DNA of 5,749 nt, taken from assembly GCA_021817915.1 (NCBI GenBank), contig JAKAFV010000030.1, positions 1 to 5,749 on the forward strand, given 5' to 3'. The stretch is from a bacterium. GTDB lineage: Bacteria > Patescibacteriota > Minisyncoccia > UBA6257 > UBA9933. Numbering within the stretch: the first letter of the stretch is position 1; each line of letters begins with the position of its first letter. The notes beneath the pieces were generated by a model that made no database searches, had not been told where the DNA came from, and saw only the letters and a list, made by a program, of their open reading frames with translations. The translations under genes were made by a program, and so were the position numbers. Shown one piece after another: positions 1 through 4,306 of the stretch.

Positions 1-1394
1 TGGCCCGTACTGTCTTCTTTTGCTTGCGCGCTTGGCAAAAACCCTTTATTTTCAAACGGCAAATCTATTCCGGTTTTTTCTTCAAGCCCGAATTTTTGCC
101 AATACTCTCTTAAACGTTCAATTCCAAGCCCTTCAATTTTCACCGAACCGTCAATTAAAGAGCGTTCGTTGTCCGGGAATCCCCCGCCAAGCGCGTAAAA
201 ATAAACGTTCGAAGAACGCGCCAGGGCCGAATACATATTTACCCAGCCGTGCGCCTTCCAATCAAGAAAACGCGATGGCTTGTCCGGAAAATAAGGATTG
301 GGGATTTCTATGTAACCTCGGGAAAAAATCTGCCTGTCAGGGCTGATAATATTTTCTTTAAGCGCCGCGTAAGCCACCAAGGGCTTTATTGTGGAACCGG
401 GAGAATAAACTCCTGAAATAGCGCGGTTAAAAAGAGGCTTTAACGGGTCAATTAAATCGCTTGAAGTAATTTTATTATTATCAAAACTTGGCAAATTAAT
501 TAAAGCCAAAACTTCGCCGTTTTGAGGATTTAAGGCAACGCCGACTCCGGCCGAACTGCCTAAACCAGCCAGCGTAGCCTTAAGCTGGCTATAAAAATAA
601 TTTTGCAAATCCGCGTCTATATTTAAATAAATCCGGTCTCCGGAAATTTGTTCTTTTAAGATTTTACTATCAACAACTTCCCCTTTGGCGTTTTTATAAT
701 TTATTATTTCTCCATTTTCTCCCTGAAGATAATTATTATAGTACGCCTCTATTCCGCTTTTGCCGATAACATCATTAAAAGAAACAGAGGAATCTCCGCT
801 TAAATCATTTTTATCGGCTGAACCCGTATAGCCTAAAACATGCGCGAACGCGCCGGCTTCGGAATATTCCCTTTTAAAATCGTCTTCCGCCTCTATCGCC
901 GGCGAATTAAGATTTTTTATTTCAATTATTTGATCAACGTTTAATTGCCTGGCAATCGTTAAAGAATTTTGCTTTTCCAAATTAACGTCTTTTAAGAGGC
1001 TTTCTATTTGCCCGGCCGGCAAATTAAGAATTTTATTCAAATCATCAATTATTTTATCTCTTGAACCGGGATTCTTAAAAAATTCAACAAGATTTAAATT
1101 TACCCTGAATGAAGGCGCATTTTCAACCAAAGGTTTGCCATTACGGTCAAAGATTATTCCTCTTTGCGCCCGGACAATTTTTACGGTTCCCGCGTTCGCC
1201 GAAGCGCGCTGAGAATAAAAATTATTCTGCCAAACGCCGATGAAAAACATTCTGCCCAAAACAACCGCCATTATGACGGCGAAAAAAATCGCCACCATTT
1301 TGAAAGCCTTTTGAGAAATCGGCGATTCTAAAACCGCCAAGCCCCCGGCCAAATCGTCAAGAACGGCTTCTTCAAAAAATAAGTCTTTTTTCAT
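1..1394 (-). CDS. mrdA: Penicillin-binding protein 2 (class B transpeptidase), C-terminus beyond left edge
   Basis: The leftward open frame gives at least 464 residues with no stop before the window ends. Seen: a ~30-residue cytoplasmic N-terminus, one membrane anchor at about residues 33-55, then the class B motif RGIIFDRNG (78-86) that opens the non-catalytic pedestal domain. The transpeptidase domain follows, with the catalytic SxxK box in YSPGSTIKP (nucleophile Ser334, Lys337) and the second-motif SSN at 394-396. EKTGIDLP (439-446) is the family's usual block after SxN. The third motif (KTG[T/S]) lies outside the window. In this family the enzyme crosslinks peptidoglycan on the outer face of the membrane during cell elongation, working with RodA. 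ATG at 1394 is chosen because an in-frame TAG lies only six codons upstream. No Shine-Dalgarno is visible. The gene follows pheS on the same strand after a 125-bp repeat-bearing gap without a convincing promoter. PBP2 rather than PBP3/FtsI is favoured by overall sequence feel; no alignment was run. Confidence 0.9.
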   Translation of the reverse strand, partial: MKKDLFFEEAVLDDLAGGLAVLESPISQKAFKMVAIFFAVIMAVVLGRMFFIGVWQNNFYSQRASANAGTVKIVRAQRGIIFDRNGKPLVENAPSFRVNLNLVEFFKNPGSRDKIIDDLNKILNLPAGQIESLLKDVNLEKQNSLTIARQLNVDQIIEIKNLNSPAIEAEDDFKREYSEAGAFAHVLGYTGSADKNDLSGDSSVSFNDVIGKSGIEAYYNNYLQGENGEIINYKNAKGEVVDSKILKEQISGDRIYLNIDADLQNYFYSQLKATLAGLGSSAGVGVALNPQNGEVLALINLPSFDNNKITSSDLIDPLKPLFNRAISGVYSPGSTIKPLVAYAALKENIISPDRQIFSRGYIEIPNPYFPDKPSRFLDWKAHGWVNMYSALARSSNVYFYALGGGFPDNERSLIDGSVKIEGLGIERLREYWQKFGLEEKTGIDLPFENKGFLPSAQAKEDSTG

Positions 1395-1397
1395 AAA

Positions 1398-1516
1398 ACC
1401 GATGCTAAACTACAAATTACACGAATCTACAAATGATACCGATGTCAAACTACGAATAAGTTGAATCTACGACTACGTATTTGTAGATTCGCATGCTTTC
1501 GTAGTTTTGTATCGCG
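1398..1516. repeat. Three-copy degenerate intergenic repeat, two direct and one inverted
   Basis: This fills most of the gap between pheS and mrdA. A 33-bp unit at 1398-1430 recurs at 1438-1470, exactly 40 bp later, sharing ACCGATG, AAACTAC and GAATCTAC blocks. A third, inverted copy starts at 1483 (GTAGATTC, ~10 nt, GTAGTTT, then ATCG). Copies one and three create a perfect 13-bp inverted repeat, CGAATCTACAAAT (1422-1434) against ATTTGTAGATTCG (1479-1491). A separate 10-bp palindrome, TATCGCGATA (1510-1519), sits directly after the pheS stop codon. No T-tract follows the possible stems, so I do not call a terminator. Its function is unknown; it looks like a dispersed non-coding repeat rather than a gene. 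Confidence 0.75.
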
Positions 1517-1519
1517 ATA

Positions 1520-2569
1520 TTAAAATTGTTTTATAAACCTTAAGTCTCCTGAATTAAACAATCTAATATCGGGAATTTTATACTTAATCATAGCCAAACG
1601 GTTTAATCCAAAACCGAAAGCGAATCCCTGGGTTTTATACGGGTCGTAGCCCACGGCGCGGAAAACTTCCGGATGTACCATGCCGGCGCCGGCAACTTCC
1701 AATTCCTTGTTCTGCCACTTCATATAAACATCAACTCCCGGCTCAACAAACGGATAATAATTCGGCCTGAAATCAAATTCCACGCCCTCGCCGAAAAGCC
1801 TAGTTAAAAATTTCTCTATTATAAATTTGAAATTCGCCAAAGAAACGTCTTCTCCCACCATTAACCCTTCAACCTGGCCAAAGGTCGTTTCATGCGAAGC
1901 ATCGGTGGCTTCGTATCTGAAAGTCCTGCCCGGCACGATAATCTGGAATGGCGGCTGGTGCGTTTGCATATAGTGAATTTGCATCGGCGAAGTGTGAGTC
2001 CTAAGCAGTTTGCGCTCTTTATCCGGTGTTTTCAGCCCTAAACCCGATTTGCCTTGCGAATCGGGTCGGGCGAACAATCCGCCAACGGATTGTTTTAGCC
2101 AAAATGTGTCCCAGGCGTCCCTTGCCGGGTGGTCTTTGGGAATATTCAAAGCGTCAAAATTATAATAATCAGTTTCAACTTCCGGGCCTTCAACAACGGA
2201 AAAATTCATTGAAAGAAAAATGTCGCGGATTTCTTTTTCTATTTTATTCAAAGGATGAATGTGCCCGCCATGAATTTTTTTGCCCGGCTTGGTAATGTCA
2301 ATTTTAGATTGAAGCTTAAAACTTGAAGCTTGGAACTCTTTCATTTTCTCAGCTACTAATTCTTCAACTTCTTTTTTTAATTTTTGCGCCAAGGGGCCGA
2401 TTATCCGGCGTTCTTCAATCGCCAAATCTTTAAGCGAACGCAAAATTTGCGTTAATTCGCCTTTCCGGCCAAGAAATTTTGTTTCCAAATTTTCCAATTC
2501 CTTGGAATCTTTCGCTTTTTCAGCCATTTCCAAGGCAAGTTTTTTAATTTCTTCAATTTTTTCTTTCAT
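1520..2569 (-). CDS. pheS: Phenylalanine--tRNA ligase alpha subunit
   Basis: 349 residues, the usual length for bacterial PheS. With PheT it forms the (alpha-beta)2 cytoplasmic enzyme that charges tRNA-Phe. Seen: an N-terminal charged coiled coil (about 1-80, EIKKLAL...FLGRKGELT) that binds tRNA in the family; motif 1 region HPLNKIEKEIRDIF (105-118) and VEGPEVE (126-132); RTHTSP (190-195); motif 2 FRYEATDASHE (217-227) with Gln232 and Glu234 of GQVEG, which contact the substrate amino group in the family; FVEPG (274-278); motif 3 GFAFGFGLNRL (315-325) with Arg324; and the typical C-terminus DLRFIKQF. A longer open frame reaches 2629, but its first 20 residues are translated tRNA, so ATG 2569 is used; MKEKIEEIKK matches normal PheS starts. 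That ATG shares its A with the tRNA-Met CCA end, and no Shine-Dalgarno is present. A repeat-built loop occupies about 159-186. pheT is absent downstream. Confidence 0.95.
   Translation of the reverse strand: MKEKIEEIKKLALEMAEKAKDSKELENLETKFLGRKGELTQILRSLKDLAIEERRIIGPLAQKLKKEVEELVAEKMKEFQASSFKLQSKIDITKPGKKIHGGHIHPLNKIEKEIRDIFLSMNFSVVEGPEVETDYYNFDALNIPKDHPARDAWDTFWLKQSVGGLFARPDSQGKSGLGLKTPDKERKLLRTHTSPMQIHYMQTHQPPFQIIVPGRTFRYEATDASHETTFGQVEGLMVGEDVSLANFKFIIEKFLTRLFGEGVEFDFRPNYYPFVEPGVDVYMKWQNKELEVAGAGMVHPEVFRAVGYDPYKTQGFAFGFGLNRLAMIKYKIPDIRLFNSGDLRFIKQF
2042..2094. repeat. Double palindrome inside pheS
   Basis: Two adjacent inverted repeats lie in the coding region. The first pairs ACCCGATT (2042-2049) with AATCGGGT (2059-2066), a perfect 8-bp stem that can continue inward as TGC/GCG with one wobble and a CTT loop. 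The second pairs AACAATCCG (2073-2081) with CGGATTGTT (2086-2094), a perfect 9-bp stem with a CCAA loop. They encode roughly residues 159-177 of PheS, between DTFWL (motif 1 side) and LLRTHTSP. Family knowledge: this loop varies in length between species (Thermus also has a long loop here), so an in-frame insertion should be tolerated. GC content is higher than in the surrounding gene. Confidence 0.8.
2309..2331. repeat. Short direct repeat in the PheS interdomain linker
   Basis: TTGAAGCTT occurs at 2309-2317 and again at 2323-2331, a 14-bp period. On the coding strand it specifies FQASSFKLQS (about residues 79-88), exactly where the N-terminal coiled coil joins the catalytic core. It appears to lengthen the linker by several residues. 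It is short enough that chance cannot be excluded. Confidence 0.5.
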
Positions 2570-2643
2570 GGTGCCGACGGCAGGAATCGAACCTGCGACG
2601 TTCGCTTTATGAGGGCGACGTTCTACCACTGAACTACGTCGGC
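2569..2643 (-). tRNA. tRNA-Met(CAT), elongator type (tRNA-Ile2 possible)
   Basis: A 75-nt cloverleaf with encoded CCA. The acceptor GCCGACG pairs fully with CGTCGGC; D stem GTTC/GAAC; 7-nt D loop AGTGGTA; anticodon loop CTCATAA with anticodon CAT at 2609-2611; 5-nt variable loop; T arm GCAGG/CCTGC with loop TTCGATT; discriminator A. G1-C72 is paired, so this is not the initiator. A CAT anticodon could also be tRNA-Ile2 with lysidine-modified C34; sequence alone cannot settle this and elongator Met is the default. The anticodon stem has a C31.A39 mismatch. It lies 20 nt downstream of tRNA-fMet, and its last A is the first base of the pheS ATG. Confidence 0.93.
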
Positions 2644-2663
2644 CGCCTATCCAATTATATTTG

Positions 2664-2735
2664 TTGCGGGGGTCGGAATTGCACCGACGACCTTCAGGTT
2701 ATGGGCCTGACGACCTACTACTGGTCCACCCCGCG
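2664..2735 (-). tRNA. Initiator tRNA-fMet(CAT)
   Basis: A 72-nt cloverleaf without CCA; the next bases are CAA, so CCA must be added enzymatically. Initiator hallmarks are seen: unpaired C1.A72 at the acceptor end, then G2-C71 through G7-C66; the A11-T24 pair in the D stem; discriminator A73; and AAGGTCGTCGG after the anticodon arm, matching bacterial initiators. The anticodon CAT is at 2701-2703. The anticodon stem is TCAGG/CCTGA, so only two of the usual three G-C pairs at 29-31/39-41 are present. Other unusual points: position 33 is C instead of T (loop CCCATAA), position 55 is G instead of T (T loop TGCAATT), and the 7-nt D loop AGTAGTA lacks the GG pair. First gene of the leftward unit. 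Confidence 0.93.
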
Positions 2736-2756
2736 ATATTTTCAACCATTTTAGTA

Positions 2757-2784
2757 ATTATATTCACATTCCTTAATAAATCAA
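2757..2784 (-). promoter_or_regulatory. Promoter of the tRNA-fMet / tRNA-Met / pheS unit
   Basis: On the minus strand a perfect -10 TATAAT (2757-2762) is preceded after 16 bp by a -35-like TTGATT (2779-2784). Transcription would start near 2750, giving a leader of about 15 nt before the first base of tRNA-fMet at 2735. Its elements interlock with the divergent murD promoter. The strong -10 suits stable RNA genes. Confidence 0.7.
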
Positions 2785-2791
2785 CTATTAT
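2763..2791 (+). promoter_or_regulatory. Promoter of murD, predicted leaderless start
   Basis: TTCACA (2763-2768, 5/6 match to the -35 consensus), a 17-bp spacer, and TATTAT (2786-2791, 5/6 match to -10). A start about 7 nt downstream falls at 2798-2801, at or within 3 nt of the murD ATG at 2801. There is no room for a Shine-Dalgarno and none is seen. The -35 directly abuts the -10 of the opposing tRNA promoter, and the opposing -35 lies in this promoter's spacer. An alternative -10 TATAAA at 2792-2797 would put the start just inside the gene and is less likely. Confidence 0.6.
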
Positions 2792-2800
2792 TATAAAAAT

Positions 2801-4189
2801 ATGAATATCGCTATTTTAGGCTTCGGCCGTGAAGGCCAATCTACTCTAAAATTCCTTAAAAAATCTTCGCTGTATAAAAACGCGCGGATTTCTATTCTGG
2901 ATAAAAAAACGGACAAGAGTTATCTAAAAAAACTCTCAAATTTTGACCTTGTTTTTCGCACTCCAGGCATCCCCTACAATCTGCCGGAAATCCAAAAAGC
3001 GGTAAAAAATGGAGTTAAATTTTCCAGCGCCACTCAATTGTTTTTTGAACAATTGCGCGGACAAACGCAGACTAAACGCGGAATTACGCGGAAAAATATC
3101 AAAATAATCGGCATTACCGGCACCAAGGGCAAAGGCACAACATCAACTCTGCTTTATAAAATACTCAAAGCTTGCGGAAAACCCCGAAGCAGAGCAAGCT
3201 CGCTACGGGGCAGGAATGTTTTGCTTGCCGGAAACATCGGCAAATCTCCGCTTGAACTGATCCCAAAGCTTAAAAAAAATTCCATAGTTATTTTGGAATT
3301 ATCCAGCTTTCAGCTCCAAGATTTAAAAACGTCGCCCGATATAGCGGTTGTTTTAAATATTTTTCCCGACCATATGGACAGCCATAAAAACTTTTCGGAA
3401 TATTTAAATGCCAAAGCCAGCATCGCCAAATTCCAGAAAAAATCCGATAAATTTTTTTACGACGCAACCAATAAGTACAGCAAATTAATCTCCAAAAAAA
3501 GCAAAGGCAAAAAAATCCCTGTCCAATATAACGACATCGCAAGTCGTAAATTTTTAAACTACCCAGCTTGCGATGTCAAACATCTAATTGGAATGCCGGG
3601 CGAACACAATCTGAAAAATGCCGCCATGGCCGCGGCAATTGCCTTATCTCTCGGTTGTCCGAAAGAAAAAGTCGCCAAGATAATTAAAAACTTTAAGGGC
3701 AACGAACACCGATTAGAACTAACTAGAACCATCCGCATAAATCAGTTGTATCCGCATAAATCCGCGTCTATAAGTTTTTATAACGATTCCGCCTCAACAA
3801 ACCCACAGACAACAATAGCTGCAATAAATGCCTTCAAAGAACCCAAAATTGTAATTATGGGAGGAAAAGACAAGGAATTAGATTATGAACCGCTAGCTAA
3901 AACAATAAAAAAATCAAACACTAAATTAATTATCCTTTTCGGTGAAAATAAAAATAAAATCGCCAAAGCAATTTCAGGAATTAAGAATAATGAATTAAGA
4001 ATTATGGAAGTTAAAAATTTAAATTCCGCCGTCAATCTCGCCTACAAAACCGCCAAATCTCTAATTAACCAATTCCCTAATTTCCCAATTATCATTCTGT
4101 TTTCTCCAGCCGCCGCCAGCTTTGATATGTTTAAAGACTATGCCGATAGAGGCAAAAAATTCAAGGAGTTGGTTAAAAAGTTGAAATAA
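2801..4189 (+). CDS. murD: UDP-N-acetylmuramoyl-L-alanine--D-glutamate ligase
   Basis: 462 residues, somewhat longer than typical MurD. It is a cytoplasmic ATP-dependent ligase adding D-Glu to UDP-MurNAc-L-Ala in peptidoglycan precursor synthesis. Seen: N-terminal Rossmann-type substrate domain with GFGREGQST (7-15) and RTPGIP (53-58); Mur-ligase P-loop GTKGKGTT (107-114, Lys111); AGNIGKS (143-149); ELSSFQL (166-172, Glu166 as the Mg ligand); NIFPDHMDSH (186-195); YLNAKA (201-206), whose Lys205 matches the carbamylated lysine; GEHNLKNAAMA (267-277); NEHRLE (301-306); YNDSASTNP (327-335); MGGKDKE (353-359); and SPAAASFDMF (435-444). Extra length sits in non-conserved stretches built from repeats (residues 86-98, 128-138, 311-323, about 393-402). 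All listed catalytic motifs are intact, so the enzyme should be active. No Shine-Dalgarno is present; see the leaderless promoter. tRNA-Asp follows 29 nt later with no terminator visible between them. Confidence 0.95.
   Translation: MNIAILGFGREGQSTLKFLKKSSLYKNARISILDKKTDKSYLKKLSNFDLVFRTPGIPYNLPEIQKAVKNGVKFSSATQLFFEQLRGQTQTKRGITRKNIKIIGITGTKGKGTTSTLLYKILKACGKPRSRASSLRGRNVLLAGNIGKSPLELIPKLKKNSIVILELSSFQLQDLKTSPDIAVVLNIFPDHMDSHKNFSEYLNAKASIAKFQKKSDKFFYDATNKYSKLISKKSKGKKIPVQYNDIASRKFLNYPACDVKHLIGMPGEHNLKNAAMAAAIALSLGCPKEKVAKIIKNFKGNEHRLELTRTIRINQLYPHKSASISFYNDSASTNPQTTIAAINAFKEPKIVIMGGKDKELDYEPLAKTIKKSNTKLIILFGENKNKIAKAISGIKNNELRIMEVKNLNSAVNLAYKTAKSLINQFPNFPIIILFSPAAASFDMFKDYADRGKKFKELVKKLK
3055..3095. 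repeat. Array of four ~10-bp ACGCGGA-type units inside murD
   Basis: Successive units are GCGCGGACAA (3055), ACGCAGACTA (3065), ACGCGGAATT (3076) and ACGCGGAAAA (3086), spaced 10, 11 and 10 bp apart. They encode residues 86-98 of MurD, a basic, polar stretch (RGQTQTKRGITRK). It separates the end of the N-terminal domain (LFFEQL) from the strand leading to the P-loop (IKIIGITGTKGKG), where homologues normally have a short connector. The stretch is in frame and looks inserted. Confidence 0.7.
3182..3210. repeat. 29-bp palindromic element inside murD
   Basis: CCCCGAAGC (3182-3190) pairs with GCTACGGGG (3202-3210), 8 of 9 matching. Inside it GAGC (3192-3195) pairs with GCTC (3198-3201), with one unpaired A at 3191 and AA at the centre. 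Thirty-three bases (3182-3214) encode eleven residues, PRSRASSLRGR (128-138). Removing them would join ILKACGK to NVLLAGNIG, the normal continuous MurD sequence. This is the clearest in-frame insertion in the window. GC content is well above that of the flanks. Confidence 0.8.
3731..3770. repeat. Inverted-orientation array of the same unit family inside murD
   Basis: ATCCGCATAAATC is present twice exactly (3731-3743 and 3750-3762), followed by TCCGCGTCTA (3761-3770). Read on the minus strand the units are TTTATGCGGA and TAGACGCGGA, resembling the plus-strand array at 3055-3095. The stretch encodes residues 311-323 (IRINQLYPHKSAS), between HRLELTRT and ISFYNDSAST. Most MurD proteins pass directly from HRLE to YNDS with a short turn there, so it looks inserted. 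Confidence 0.7.
3978..4005. repeat. 14-bp tandem duplication inside murD
   Basis: GAATTAAGAATAAT (3978-3991) is followed directly by GAATTAAGAATTAT (3992-4005), 13 of 14 bases identical. It encodes about residues 393-402 (GIKNNELRIM) in a surface region of the C-terminal domain between KAIS and EVKNLNSAV. The sequence is AT-rich, so slippage is an easy explanation. Confidence 0.65.
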
Positions 4190-4209
4190 ATTCAAATAGA
4201 ATGTAAAAT
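4181..4209 (+). promoter_or_regulatory. Promoter of tRNA-Asp / tyrS
   Basis: TTGAAA (4181-4186, 5/6 match to -35) and TAAAAT (4204-4209, 5/6 match to -10) are separated by 17 bp; TG stands directly before the -10. The -35 consists of the last two sense codons of murD. Transcription would start near 4216, only about 3 nt before the tRNA. Readthrough from murD is also possible because no terminator intervenes. Confidence 0.65.
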
Positions 4210-4218
4210 ATGCCTTAT

Positions 4219-4294
4219 GCGGGCGTAGTTCAGCCTGGTTTAGAATGCTCCCCTGTCACGGGAGAGATCACGGGTTCAAATCCCGTCGCCCGCG
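4219..4294 (+). tRNA. tRNA-Asp(GTC)
   Basis: A 76-nt cloverleaf without encoded CCA. The acceptor GCGGGCG pairs fully with CGCCCGC; D stem GTTC/GAAT with one G-T wobble; D loop AGCCTGGTTTA with GG; anticodon stem CTCCC/GGGAG; loop CTGTCAC with anticodon GTC at 4255-4257; T arm ACGGG/CCCGT with loop TTCAAAT. Discriminator G73 matches the known aspartate identity element. It ends 12 nt before the tyrS start codon. Confidence 0.97.
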
Positions 4295-4306
4295 CGTAAA
4301 AACCAA

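Noticed and set aside
20..346. 108-residue plus-strand open frame
   Set aside because: It lies antisense inside mrdA and has no recognisable protein features or ribosome site.
1440..1460. TTGACA on the minus strand in the pheS-mrdA gap as an mrdA promoter
   Set aside because: The nearest -10-like TGTAAT is 21 bp away, too far, and the sequence belongs to the repeat unit.
1398..1516. CRISPR array
   Set aside because: Repeats are degenerate, only three, one inverted, with no regular unique spacers and no cas genes.
2026..2295. 89-residue plus-strand open frame
   Set aside because: Shadow of pheS on the opposite strand; no family resemblance.
2570..2629. Upstream extension of pheS by 20 residues (start at 2629)
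   Set aside because: The extra codons are the tRNA-Met gene read as protein, a familiar annotation artefact; the cloverleaf is complete and PheS homologues start at MKEKIEEIKK.
2654..2659. TATAAT on the minus strand between the two Met tRNAs as a second promoter
   Set aside because: No acceptable -35 lies 16-18 bp upstream (that stretch is the T arm of tRNA-fMet), and the 20-nt AT-rich spacer makes a chance match likely.
3288..3542. 84-residue minus-strand open frame
   Set aside because: Antisense to conserved MurD motifs; cysteine- and aromatic-rich composition typical of a shadow frame.
4061..4090. YAATT-rich stretch in murD (residues about 421-430) as another inserted repeat
   Set aside because: Units are only 5-6 bp in an AT-rich gene with irregular spacing; too weak to call, though it lies just before the conserved SPAAASFD motif.
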